Translations under genes and position numbers: made by a program | Part shown: in pieces, positions 1 through 12,200 of the stretch | How the letters are laid out: each line of letters starts with the position of its first letter | Numbering within the stretch: the stretch's first letter is position 1 | Origin: Symbiodinium natans | Taxonomy: Eukaryota; Sar; Dinophyceae; Suessiales; Symbiodiniaceae | Assembly (NCBI GenBank): GCA_905221605.1 | Contig: CAJNDS010002523.1 | Location: 468,501-532,500 of the forward strand | DNA: 64,000 bases | Direction: 5' to 3' | The notes under the pieces: model-generated | What the model saw: the letters and a program-made list of their open reading frames with translations, nothing else | What the model was told of the DNA's origin: nothing | The model's database searches: none

Positions 1-697
1 TCAGTGGTGCATGGTCATGAACAGGGTGAACATCGACCCCTCTGTCCTGCACCGCTCCCCCCCCATTAAAAAATGACAACATAAAATCAAAGCCTGCTCG
101 AGACCACTCCCTGTTTCTGCCTTCGTTTGTCATTGCTTTGGATGTTCTGGGGAGGGGTCTGTCTCACGCTCGGCGACCGTTCAGTCTCCAAACCATCATG
201 TTGCTGCCCTCTGTATGCAGGCGCTGCGGAAATCAGCCCACAGCAGCAGGTTGCAGACCTTGCAGACTCTCCCTCGCACACGTCCTTACGTTCCAATTCT
301 CTTGAGGCTTCAGTACGGTCTGCCAGCACTTCTGTGAGGACCATGCTCAACAATTTCAGATAACACAGATGCCACAGAGCCATGGCTGTTTCTGATGAGA
401 GTTGCTGAGCAGCTGCAGCTGCCTGCTGATGGCTACGGGCGAGGACATCGGCTGAGAATCATGGGGCTCTGTCATGCGAGCATACGGGAAGTCCTTGAAG
501 TCGGCACTTTGAACCTAAGGCTGCTTTGAGCGAGCTGCTTGCAGTGCTCCGAGTCGCCACAGCCTCCGTCGCTTCTTGGAGGGTAATGCTGTGATTCCTT
601 GGCTCATCAGGGAGTTGTTTCGGAGATTGGTAGTCAGGTAGTCGACTGGTAGTCGGCGTTGTTGTTTGGAGAGCCTGATGGGCCTGATGCTTGCAGC

Positions 698-729
<32 letters not shown>

Positions 730-1123
730 CGGGGCTGGCAGTTCTGTTTTGCATGAGCCGTTGGTGGGTCTTTTCCTGTGCGCCCAGTGATCTTGCACAA
801 ATGCGAACCTTGCTGCTGCTGCAGGCTACTGGAGTGCTCTCCTTCGTAGTGCTTCGCTCAGTCCCCCTGGCTACGAGGAGACCGGATCTGGCCCTCTTCC
901 GTTTTGGAATTTGCTGGTGACCGCTGGTGACCGCTGGTGTATCGCTTCTTGTATCCTTCGTTCCCATGTCAAAGCTGAGGTTCCTTGGCAGATCACCCGG
1001 GCGGTCTCATCACTCTTGGGGCCTGAGGCGCGCGGAGAGATGCGTGGAAGAGTTTGCCCTGGTCGCTCCGCCTGCTCCGCCTGCTCCCTCTGCTCCCTCT
1101 GCTGCGCTTCAGTTCATGTTCAG
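1..1123. other. No recognisable gene
   Basis: I see no exon with recognisable homology here. It may hold the missing 5' exons of the downstream MATE gene. The only obvious structure is an AG dinucleotide run at about 701-729. Several short open frames exist on both strands but they overlap one another and look like chance frames. Confidence 0.4.
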
Positions 1124-4100
1124 GCTCTGGCTGCCTATGCCCTGGGCCAGCTGACCGGGCAGCTGGGCCGCGTAAGAGACGCTGTTGCAGTCGCACAATG
1201 GAAAACGCAAGCAGCTAAAGCAACGGTTCTCAAGAAGTCGCCTTCGACTTTCTACCGCTCTCGGGTCATGCTTTCCTGGCAGTTTGCCTGTATGGAGATG
1301 GGGAGAATTCTTGTGACATTGTGTGAGTTGTCCATGAGCTGTCTTGGGGTTATAGAGTCCTCGATTGAGCAAGGAACCTCACCGGCCGCAGCATCGTGAA
1401 CGGCACCTGGGCAGCGCCAGTGCAGTGGGAGATACGTTTCGGAAGAAGCCCGATGTATCGCGGGATCAGAAGCCCACCCGAGCTCCCTGCAATTTTTACC
1501 ATCCAGGCCTTCTCTTGGCCTATGACACTTTGGGAGCACAGGCCTTCGGGCGTGGAGAGTTCCGCGACTTGGCCTGAAGAAAGGGCACACTGCCAGTCGA
1601 CAAAGCCACAGTGGTGCTAGGTGAAGTCGGCGTGCTGATGCTGCGCGCAGTGGCTCAGCGAAAGATGGACACATCATGGACCGCAACAAGCTTTAAAGAT
1701 GCTGTGAAGGCAAATTTTCGGCCCTCCAAGGTGCTCCTGGCGGCCGTGCTCCTGACGCCTGCCGGGTTCCTCAGTTCACTCTGATACAGCCTGAGGCCCC
1801 ACGTTGCTTTATGGTCCTCAACGCTAAGGTTGCATGTGCGCAGTCGCTTCTTTGAGTGCGTCTAGTCATACGCAGACTTGAAATACGCAGGGAACAGCAA
1901 AGTCTTGAAGACCCCTTTGGAAGCCAGGTCGCTGTGGCTTGGAGTTGGGCTGAGAAGTGCTTCCTCATGCTCGGTCAGGTGGGTGGGGGCAGACCAGACA
2001 AACCCTGACCTCTGCGTGAAACGGCGGGCTTTACAGGCTTTGCGTGCGTAATATTCGGTAATATGACACAAACTACACATCTTTCTACAGATCTTTGCAG
2101 AGGAGCCCTTTGTGGCATCCTACGCTGCGCGGTACTTGCAGATGCTCGTTCTATAGCAGCGCTTCTCCCACTTCCATAGCATCTTCCGGCCCTTGTGTAT
2201 CCTTTTTGTTATTCGTTCTTTTGCCCGCCTTGGCCTCAGACCCCAGCATCTGGTGGCCTCTTCCAAGGATTTTCCGCTTCAGCATAGTCCCTGTGGCGCT
2301 GTTTGAGGCATTTCGTGCACTTCCGACAGTGCTGTCATAGGCAGACAAGAGGCGTGAAATGGTGTAAAGCTTTGAAAGTTCAAGTTGAAGCTCCCACATG
2401 CCTGGCCAGGTGTTCCGCCGCTTTGCCCTAAGCCAGGCCCGAGATGACAAGAGTTGTTATGCGCATAAAAATCATGATTTTTATGCGCATAACAATCATG
2501 TCGGTCTGTGGCCATTTAGTCACTGTTTCTTGTCCCTGAGACTGGCAAGCCGCCCGCATGAGAGGATATCAAGACATAAAGACGGTCTGTATGACTTGTA
2601 TGGACTCCCGGCATCGAATTTCTCCAGGGCATCGCCTGGCCATTCACGGCTGCTACTATTGCCTCCAACATCTTCGTGGCCCTAGCGGCCGCACCGATGC
2701 TTAGCGGCTGGGCAGACAGCTTTCTGTGTCAGATTTGCTTGCTCCGATGCTTCCGGGCGTCTGCGAGCCAGTCGAAGAACCTGTTTGCCCGAAGATGTCA
2801 TGTGACGAGGATACTGCCGCACGCAGTGCTTTGCAGTGCTTTGGCCCCCTTGTCTGAGTTGAGAGATCATTCGAGGCCTTTGGGGCTTCGATGGCAGCGC
2901 ACTGCTCCATTTGGGCGCTGTGACCGTGCAGGCTGCAGCAGGCGAGGATGGGAAAGCTTCGCATGAACGGGCGCAAGCCGCAAGCACCCCGCGTCACCGA
3001 CCGAGGTTTGCTGTACCTGGCAATCCGCAGGCCTGGTGAAGCGACGCAGGCTACAGCTGGGGTTTGGGCGCAACTAGGGCCAGTTCCGCCCCCGCCCCTG
3101 CACGTGCGCGCTTTGGACCCATGTGACCCACCTCCGCACATCTTGAGTCGCTGTGCTTGGAGAGCAGCTTTGCGTGCATGAATACGGTTTCCATGCAACT
3201 CCCTGCGGTGTGGTGCGGTGCTGCATCGTGTTCTCTCACGTTTCCATGTATGGACTGGTGCAAATACAGCATTGTCTTACAGCCATTTAGAAAGACTGGC
3301 CGGTCATGTTGATGGGCACAGGGCACCGTGAATTCACGACAAAGCGCGAAGGCATTGCCTGGACTTCTTCAGGGAGTCCGTGATGCCGCGAGAACAGTTG
3401 CTAGGGCTGCAGTGAGAAGCATGCGGTCGCTCTGCAACTTTGGGCGCCTGGTGGTTAAAGGCGGGTAGCAGCTCGCTCTTTCTGCTTACGCTGCCCTCGG
3501 CAAGGCCCACACTTTGCATTCATGTGCAGGCTGTGTGCAGGTGGGCAGGTTTCCGTTGGACCTTTTGTTCTGCCATCACTGCTGTGCTCAAGTGTCTGTG
3601 ATGCATCTCTTGTAGTGGTAAAGGGAGGACCTGAGAAAGCCGTGAGAGGGGTGTTGCGGGCGGTTGAGGCAAGAGAGGTAGCAAGGACTGTCTCTGAGGC
3701 CTTTTCAGCATGGCGCGTGCAGGGCACATCTGTAAGGTTTTGTAGGTTGCTTTTGCATTCCTGTAAAGGTCAGCATGGGCACTTGCTGGAATGTGCAACT
3801 AGTGGCATGTGAGTCCAAGGCCATTGTTGGCTTTTTTTGATTGAAGTTCAGCAAATCTTGCATTGTTTCAGACATTGCCCGATCGTGATACCTAGGTGCA
3901 GGCTGTAGCTCGTTGACAAAATGCCCGTGAAATCACTACGCTCGGCCGAGGATGGGCTCTGCGAGTTCCTGAAGCTTGCAGTGCCTGGAGTTCTGTCCAT
4001 GACTGGTGCCGGGTGCCGTCGGTGACTTGCGTTACAGTAGCTTTTCTCGCCAATCTTTGAGCGAGTGCGACCAATGCAGCGGCAGTGCTCGATGTCATCT

Positions 4101-5531
4101 TGTGTCGCCCCACTGTTATCCTGTTATCCCGACTGCGGAGTCCTGCGGAGGACAGAATGGTGGTTCTGGGAAGTCACTTGCTTCCGCGCTGGTGTCTTTG
4201 GTGCACACTCCCTGGCTGCCCACACGGCCACGAGCTCGGTAAGCTCGAGAGCTGTGTGATAAGCAGATCAAATGGTCACCAAGGTGGCCTACATGGCAGT
4301 GCCCATCCTCTTCCAAGTTCCTCGAGGACCGCAGGGCTTTTGGCCGATGCCGGAAGACAGCAGGCACAGCACAGCACCAGCTGGTCAGGCATCCAGATGG
4401 GCTTTGTGGCCCGTGCAGGGGCACTTTTGGGCGAAGGTCGAGGAAAGGCCGCCAAGAAGGCATGCAGATGCGGGTGAGGAACGGCTGCACCTACTCCACC
4501 TACTCATTTTGTGGGAGCTTTTTTCGGAGGTGGCCCTCGGAGGGCTGGCTGTGGGAGTTCTGTTTGTGCTCATGGATGCAGCGCTCGTTTGGGTGGCTGG
4601 GCATGGTTTATATGGTCATATTGAGTCTGCAGCAAGCGTGCATCTAGACGTGCGAGTCAGCAAAGGCAGCGCAAGAGGAGTACATCGCGCAGATGGCAGG
4701 CAGAAGATGTTCAAGAGCTGCTATGCATGCGTAGGAGCTGCGGGCTGCTACCAGGCTCCTCTAACGAGCTCACCGTCATCTGCCGGAAGATTTGGCCGTT
4801 CGTCATCTTCTTCCTCGTCGTGGATGGGCTCTTCCCCTTGAATCAAGGACCCTGCAGCAGCTGGTGCAAGAGTCAGTGTGAGCCAGTCTTGGGCCACGTA
4901 AATCATGAGCTTCACATTCCTGACCGGGCAAGGAATTTGCAACATCCACTCACATCAGGGGCGAGTTTCTGTCTCCATGATTCTCAGCCTCTGGGTCGTG
5001 GGTGTGCCTCTCGGCCTGACCAGTGGATTCCAGCACCTGGGGCTATGGAGCGCCGATTCTTTCCTGATTCACTTCATGAGAGCGGCCCTAGCCTCTAGCC
5101 TCCGGGGTCTTCCGAGCATCCAGAGGCCGATCACCATTTCCAGCGCGGACTTGGTCAGCCTTTGGCAGATTTTTCCCCTTTGCGCCTTGGTGGATCACCA
5201 GCTTCCGCTTCGGGCTTTTAGTAGGTCGTGTTCTGTTCCGCTGGGTGGTGCACTTGTACCAGTGACCTGTTGTAAGCGCACGGGCCAACTTACGCGCATG
5301 GTTCTGTGAGCCTTGCAACGAAAGGACGAAGGCCATTCAGGAGGGCAAAAAACCAACACTATAATTTATGCCGATGTATCTCCCCGATCTCCAGGCTACA
5401 TCCTGCTGAACGCCTTGTTGGTCATGTCCTATGCCTGCTCTGACTGGGAACTAGCCGCCCAGCACTTAGACTATCTTGGACTACAAGACCAATGCATGAA
5501 GCGATGTGCAAGTGACCCTCTCAACACATGA
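1124..5531 (+). CDS. MATE-family efflux transporter (multi-exon, 5' end missing)
   Basis: MATE proteins are 12-helix membrane antiporters that export organic cations or drugs in exchange for H+ or Na+. Exons seen in family order are: about 1124-1156 (tentative, LAAYALGQL); 1507-1571 (GLLLAYDTLGAQAFGRGEF, matching the conserved A-DTL-QA-G motif of the first half); about 2103-2139 (EPFVASYAARYL); 2283-2315 (IVPVALFEAF); 2410-2436 (VFRRFALSQ); 2628 to about 2683 (GIAWPFTAATIASNIFVA); 4151-4238 (EWWFWEVTCFRAGVFGAH, then SLAAHTA, the hallmark start of the second half); 4284-4316 (VAYMAVPILFQ); 4389-4459 (MGFVARAGALLGEGRGK); 4530 to about 4600; 4790-4847 (IFFLVVDGLFPLNQG, the D-Q-G motif); 4959 to about 5047 (ILSLWVVGVPLGL); and 5395-5531 (GYILLNALLVMSYACSDWE, typical C-terminus). 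Clear donors include GC after 2436 and 4459, GA after 4847 and GT after 4238. The order and spacing of family motifs make the call strong, but several junctions and helices 1-2 are unresolved. Confidence 0.82.
2454..2495. repeat. 42-bp perfect palindrome in a MATE intron
   Basis: Two 21-bp arms meet with no spacer, centred on ATCATGAT. The left arm begins TTGTTATGCGCATAAAAATC and the right arm is its exact reverse complement. It lies 17 bp after the exon ending at 2436 and inside the intron that runs to 2627, so the nascent transcript would form a perfect hairpin. Function unknown. Confidence 0.95.
2684..4150. other. Unresolved part of the MATE gene, no exon recognised
   Basis: Between the GIAWPF exon and the EWWFWE exon the family would have one or two further membrane segments (the sixth helix and the connecting loop). 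I could not identify them. No other gene is recognised here. Confidence 0.4.
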
Positions 5532-5979
5532 GGCCCAGCGAGCTTCACACAAGGCCTGGGCGGGGAGAGTGTTTCATGAAGGTAAGATGTGCAACTCATT
5601 GGCCAGCGCTCGAAAGTGTTCTTGTAAGGCTGAAGTCCCTATCGGCGCGGACATGGAGAAGGCGAACATCTCAAAGCCTGAGCCTCAAATCCTTCAGGAA
5701 TCTCGATCTGCTGCGTCTGGCTGTGGTATGCTGCGGTTGTCTGTTGCGCATCAGCTCTGTGGCGAAGGTGTGTTGGTAGATGAGGTCGCAAAGGCGTAAC
5801 TTCAGTGCACGTGCCAGCTTGTGAATTGCTCAGGTTCGATTCGCCGAACTCCAAGAATCTGCAGCCGCAGGCGCTCTGAACTTGCACATGCATGCAAAAG
5901 CTTGTTGCGGATGTTTCGCGGATTGCTGTGCCACTTTTTCTGACATGTCTGCAGCTGGTGGAGGTCCTAGGCGTGGAGG

Positions 5980-6657
5980 ATGTGCAGAACATCGACAGCT
6001 GAGCCGTCGTCGGTTAATGCAAGTCCGGCATGGAGAGCGCGGCTAAAGCCCCTCGAATTGGCTGGACCTCCGAAGAGATCCGAACCTGCGGACTCCGGAT
6101 TGTGTCGAAAACTTCGCTCTGATAAGGTCCTGTACCAAGAGCACCTGCATGACAGAGAGCACAAGCAGAGGGGGAGAGTTATTGTTTCAAGCGTCGCAAG
6201 GTTCAGTACAAAAGTGATTTTTGACACTGTGCCTGCCTTGGTGAAACAGCACGGTGCTGACACAACATTGAAACTTGACCCTGGCCCCGTCGGGAGGACT
6301 CTTCGTGGGCCAGTGGACGCATGGACGATACAGTACGTGAAAGAAACAGCCAAGAAGCACTTCTTCTGCGAAGTGAAAGCGGGGTACATAACAGCACAGG
6401 ATTGCTTCGAAGAATATGAACCAGTAGCATTACAATGGAAACCAGGTAGCAGAGAGCACTTTTTGCATCTTAGCAGCACCCGCAGCCACTCATCGAGGCC
6501 ATCAGCTCAACGCTCGCCTTCCACCGCTGCCTGGCGCATCAGGCTGGGCACGATGACCTCTGTGTTTGACAAGGTTCCGGTCCTCTGCGCGGCGGATCAG
6601 TGGCTCATACGGCAGTTGCGAGAAGCTACACGTGCAGCTCATAGTGTGAGCGGCTAG
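5980..6657 (+). CDS. Unrecognised 225-codon open frame
   Basis: This is a stop-free frame of 678 nt, long for this window, where real exons are mostly under 110 nt. The middle has a mixed, protein-like composition (for example VDAWTIQYVKETAKKHFF and DCFEEYEPVALQW). I recognise no family. The initiating ATG is only the first in frame, not a supported start. It could be a large exon, a remnant of a retroposed sequence, or chance. A 170-codon frame lies opposite on the minus strand, so coding strand is not proven. Confidence 0.25.
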   Translation: MCRTSTAEPSSVNASPAWRARLKPLELAGPPKRSEPADSGLCRKLRSDKVLYQEHLHDREHKQRGRVIVSSVARFSTKVIFDTVPALVKQHGADTTLKLDPGPVGRTLRGPVDAWTIQYVKETAKKHFFCEVKAGYITAQDCFEEYEPVALQWKPGSREHFLHLSSTRSHSSRPSAQRSPSTAAWRIRLGTMTSVFDKVPVLCAADQWLIRQLREATRAAHSVSG

Positions 6658-9235
6658 AACCATCTGGAACAATCCGGACCTCAGAGGCGCGGCTTCCTGG
6701 AGCAGTGAAGACCCACACGTAGTAGCTGTAGGATGCTGGCAGAGCACAGGCTCCGCGGTTGCTTGCTTCGCAAAAAGAAAGCTTTCGGTGCAGAATGCCC
6801 AAATTCAGGAGCGAAAATCGAGGCACAGCCGGTGTTTACAGGTGGAGGAAAAGATGCAGGTTCTACAACTTAAGTAGGCGTAGCCGACCTTAGCTTACGA
6901 TCAGGGGGCGTGCTTCTTCTGATGCAGCTCAGCCCCCGCTCATAATTCCATGATGCCAGAAACATGTCCTGTGCATGGCCCGCCTGGGAGCAAGCACCCA
7001 GGTGCAGCTCACCACGCTTTCCTGTTATTGCCGTATCTTACAGACAGTCTTGCAGTCCTGCCAGTACAAGTCCTTGGAAGATTACCTTGTTCCGAAAGTG
7101 CTTGCGGTCTCCTCGGTTCCAGCCGCCGCCAAAGCTGCGTGCGGCAGTTTCCAGTTTCCGGCCTTGTGATCTGAGCCCAATACCTATGTCTCCCCTTATC
7201 GTATGCATTTGTGGATTGAAGCCCAAAGCTAATGTACAGGTACCGTCAAACCTCTTCTTTCAGCATTTAGCATTGTGCCAGCTTGAGAGGCATGCCAAGA
7301 TGAGAGCGCCAATGTAAACGCAATGGCATTGCTAGGCCTGCCAGCGGAGGACGGGCCACGAAGAAAGACATGCGGTGATTCTGAAAAGGTCCACGGAGCC
7401 CACGTGTTTGGGCATGATTTTGCATGTTTGCACTGCTTGGACTGCTTGGACGGCGTGGGCTGTCTATGTACAGAGATACAGGAGCGCATGGGCTCCATGC
7501 ACCGCTTCGAGCTCCGAAGTGGCAGGCGGACTTGGGGCAAGCGGACTCTGTCGTCAGTTGCAGCATCCCTGATTCCTGATATCTTCGCCTTCACAGTGAC
7601 TCTGCTTCATTGAAGGTCCGCCTCCTCGCCGAGCCTTTTGCATAAGGGGCAAGCAGGCTGATGGGGCCCCACAATGCTGGACATGGTTTCGAGGGCATTC
7701 CATGTCCCATCTATTTGCAGGTTTCAGGATATTTCAGGTGATCTCGTCCAGTCAACCTGTAGCCTTCACATCCCCCAGCTCCAGACGCTGGCAGGGTATC
7801 CGCGGAGACATGGCCTCAACATTCTCAGATGTAGCTCCGTGACTTTCCAGAGTCATGTCAAGAGTCTGCACCGACGCCTCTGGATTCAGTGTCGAAGCAA
7901 TGCTGGCCAAGTGCGCCTGCACCAAATGCCACATAAGCAGTCCGAGGTGTGGCGGTGCCTCGCCAGCCTGTGACGGCGTTTCAGGCTTCCGTTCATTCAC
8001 GCGATTTGTTGGGATACCCCTGTTCCTACAGCAGGGTAGAAAAGTTCTTATCAGGGCCTGTGGACCTGGGCTGTCAGAAGGGAGCTGTAGGGCACACTTC
8101 TGACCTCAGGCTCGAGAGTCGGTCACGTCGGCACGAATGGAGCCGATGGTTCTGGCGAACCCGGTGACGACCAACGACTTGGAGGCACACCCCCCCCCCC
8201 CCCGAAGCGGCTCCCCCTCCGCGGCTTCCCTCCCGGGGCTCGCTTGCGGTAGTTATGGCAAGTGTAAGCGAATCCGAAGTGTCCAGTGCGTAGGACCGGC
8301 TCCGGCGCCGCGAGCGCTGCTTCGGCACCCTCAGGGCATCCTGGCGGGTGAAGCAGCTCGCCTGTGAGAAGCGAAGCGATGTCCACAGCGATGCATCGAA
8401 CATACTCAACAGCTCAGGAACTGCTTCAGTGTATGGCGATCCTTTGTCCAGATGCAGAACGAAGCTGTGCGAGTGTACCTGGCCCGACTTATGGCAGTAG
8501 TGTTCAGGATGTGCTGTGTTGCTGCCAGACATTGTCAGACTGACCTCCAAGATCGAAATTGCAAGGGTGGCTCGCCCAGAGTGCGAGGGCTCTCCGTGAT
8601 GATAGTCTTTGGCAAAGCCTAAACGGTAGCGTAGAGCGAAGAAACATTGCCCAACTTGCGATCATAGCCTCCTCCATCATGAATGGAGTGTGGTTAAAGG
8701 TGTGTGTATCGGTACGCATGATGCTTTTCGTAAGATCCGAAAGGTGTCAATGGGGTTTCAACCCTTTTCATCATAATGGGTCGACAGCGACTGGCACACG
8801 GACTGTGCCCACGCGCACACGCCCGCGCGCCTGCCACGCCCGCCGAAACATGACTCTGGGCTGTGCCGTGCTGCTTGTGCTGCCTTGCGTGATCTTTGAC
8901 AAATATGCTTTAGTGTTGTTCTGGGTCGTGGATCTCATAGTCTCTCCCCTTTCGCTCGCTCTCTCCTCACTCGCTCACGTTCTCTTTCTCTCTTTCTCTT
9001 TTTGTCTTTCTCTCTTTCTCTCCGTCTCTCCTTATCTCGGTTTCTTTTCTCTCTCTGGAGTGCTCCCTGCAATACCATTAGAGACATTGTATAGCCAAAG
9101 GCGCTTCTCGAGATTCCTCAACTCCCCTCACGCCACGAAACTGACAACATACTCAGAAGGAGCTTGATAGGCTCGCAGCAGAGCACAGACTCTGAAGCAT
9201 CGGCTGCCTCACACATACTACACTTGCACCCTCAG
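6658..9235. other. No recognisable gene; low-complexity tracts
   Basis: Nothing with clear homology. Notable are a C run near 8188-8202 and a pyrimidine-rich stretch at about 8939-9057 made of TCTC and TTTC runs. Open frames across these tracts are compositional artefacts. Confidence 0.5.
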
Positions 9236-12200
9236 GCAGCAGGACCATGAAGCCCAGCTGAGAGCCATCTTCGATTTGCGAGAACTGCTCGCGCAGAAGG
9301 ACCGTGGCTACCTGAAATTCTGAAGCATGTCATGTTGAAGTGCCAAGAACGAGTGAGACAGTTTGTGAGCAGATGCGGAGTTTTCACACACTGTTGGGAG
9401 GGAATTTGTCCGCGTGTTCCAGTGCACTGCCTGAGGAGCAGGAAGTCCGGCAGCTCTCCCTGCTGGTGAGAACCGGCGAAAGAAAGCGGTGCCTTGGTGT
9501 GTCGTGACTGTGGTCTGTTATAACGTCTTTGACTGCAGGCGCTCTTGCAGTTGTTGTTCATGCGAGAAACGAGTCTGACAAAGAGCGGAAGGTCGAGCTT
9601 GGAGCGCAGTGTCCACGTCATGCACACGGGCGCCCTGGACCTGGTGCTTCGCACGAGGGCGCTGGGAGGCTCAGAGGGGCCGGACATGAAAGCAACCTTG
9701 TCAAAGCCCTGCAACAAATCTGCAACATCCTGCAAACAGAGCAGTGCACTTCTCCCAACATTTTTCCCCTTAACTTCTCAAAGGTCCCGTTTGCCTAACC
9801 GGGCTTGCCGTACTGTTCTCGACCCTCAGCTCAAGGTTTGGTGCCTGGCGCCTTCTAAGTCTGCGTGATCGTCTGGCCGGTGCACTGCAGCGTGTGGAGG
9901 TGGGGGCTTTCCGTACTTCGACTGCTGCAGGCGATGTCAGGTGATACTTGATGCTTTGATGCTCCTGGGCACAACTTGCAGCAAGACGAAAAACAAGAAA
10001 AGAGGTGAGAAGTAATGCCAGCAAACATTCGGGCGAACGTGGACAGGCAGAGGCCGTGCAGCGAGAGGCCGGCTCTGACCTCACACCTCTCACACCTTGT
10101 CTTCGTTCAATATCTTATGGCCTCTTCTCGCCTTGTGATGCCTATGGTGGCATCTCTTTGCGCACTTCAGGCCTCTCTTCTCCGAACCCGCTCACGTTTT
10201 TTGTGGCGCAGTGTCGTGACTCCTGCCAAAACAGCCCCTGTCGAAGTTAGTGACAGTCACGCATCTGTTGGCTGCACTTTGACTTTAAGTTGGCGGTGCC
10301 GCGTCTCGGCTGTCTCGACCCTGTCGCTAGGCCGACCTGGAGCGCCAGCTACTGCTGCAGCTCGAGGCTGTCTTGTTGGGGATGTTTTTGGGCCGAAAAC
10401 GGACGGAAGATGACCGAAGATGAGGAGCGCTTGAAGCAACGGCCCATGCAGTCGAGAGTGCAGTCGACTCGCAGGATGCAAGCTCCAACAATCGCCGGCT
10501 GGAGGCTGGGAGTTGGGACATGCGACCCAGGATCACCTAGAGACCTAGAGAGTGATTTGTAGCATCTCTTCGCTTCCAATGTCGCATGTGTCTCTATCTC
10601 AGCTGGCCTTCGGGGCTGTAGGCAGAGCTCCGGTCCTCCGAGAGGCGCCAGCGCGTCATGGCCGAGGCTCCACGCTTTTCCGCTTGGAAAGGAATGACTT
10701 AAGGAACACGTGCTGCTCTCGGAGCCTGCATGCGGAGCTCTGCATGCTTGGAGCTCGGAAGGAGATCGCTGCCCTGCAGCGCCAGCTTGACGAGGCGGAG
10801 GCACAGCTGCGGAAGGCGGGTGAACTCAGGGAACTTTGAACGCTTTCGGAACACCGGTATTGCGGAGCTTTTGTGCTTGCGCAGGCACGACAGCGCCATG
10901 CCGCCAACTCGGATCGCCTTGCCATGGCAGGGACGGAGCGTGAGGCGAAGGTGGGAGGATTTCTTCAGTTTTGGGAAGGAATATACGATCCTGTTCGATT
11001 CTGTGTGGTCTTGGCGGTCTAAGCGGACTCCCCTTCAGTCTATGCAGAGGCCGCCGCGTGGGCGCTCTGGCTTCGTGCTTTGGCAGTACTGCGACGCGAG
11101 CGGCATGAGCGTGAGGCCTTCGACTGCCTGCACAAAGCCTACCGGAGCGTTTCGGAGGGGTTCTGGTGTTCTGGTGTTTGCTGGACTGGCACGGCATGTC
11201 TCTTTCGCCCAGATTCAGAGTTGTGTCGCAGGTCATGGAGCATCAGCAAGCCTTGAAGGAGAGCGATTAGACATCTGCTCATACATGCTGTTGTGTAGCG
11301 CCATTTGCTGGTCATTTGCTCTTTGTCCCAGGATGCTGCCGAACGCCATCGGTTCGAGATGGAGGAGAGTTGCATGCACTGCGGGAAGGGGAAGTCGGGG
11401 AAGGCATCCCTTTCCTGCGTGGAACCAGGAATGGCGCCGGGATGCCGATGATGACAGACACCGCAGGGAGTCGCCCGGCGATGAAGTTTGCGGGTGCTAC
11501 TGCTGCTCTTTGCTGCTCTTGAAGGTTTCCTTGGTATTCTCGAGACATGACTCAAGATTTTCTGACATAACTTTGGAAAGGAGCGACTGGAGGAGCCACC
11601 ACGAGAAGCTAGAGAGCAGCTGGCACAAGAAGCTCAAGCAGGCGGAGGAGGACCTGTCGGAGTCGAGGTAGGTTGGCTTCTGGGACTTGAAAGTTCATCA
11701 ACTACCCACAAACAGACTCATAAAAGTTCCCAATGCTCTTGCGAAGTGCGGGAGTGTGGTTGAGCATAGGCAGGACCTGGGCTGTCGTGATTCCCGAATC
11801 CCTAAACTCGCATCGTGCATGGTCTTGGAGGAATGGGAACGAAGGCAGGGGACTGCGAGCTGACTGCGTGTGTGTGTCGATGGTGCAAAATGCAAATCTG
11901 GGGCTCGAGAGGCCACTGACTACTGGCTGTCGGCTAGCGACTAGAGTGGCTAGAGCGATCAGAGCAGCCAGTGGCGTTTCTGCTGCAGGTTGCAGGTAGA
12001 TGGTAGATGTTTGCTTTGAGATTTGACTTCACCGTTTGGCCTGAGAGTTGGGCTGTGCCAAACAGACGATGGAAGGCTCCAGCAGAGACTTGCGGAGATG
12101 GAGGCAGACTTCGAAGCTTTGTCTTAAGGGAGTCCGTTCAGACTTTCCATTCGGGCTCTCCACTTCTCCGCTCAGACCGGGGTCTTGTGCCGAGGAGCGG

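Noticed and set aside
8559-9167. 202-codon frame with hydrophobic Leu/Phe/Ser C-terminal half
   Set aside because: The hydrophobic part is the pyrimidine-rich tract at 8939-9057, which reads as Leu, Phe and Ser; no real membrane family pattern.
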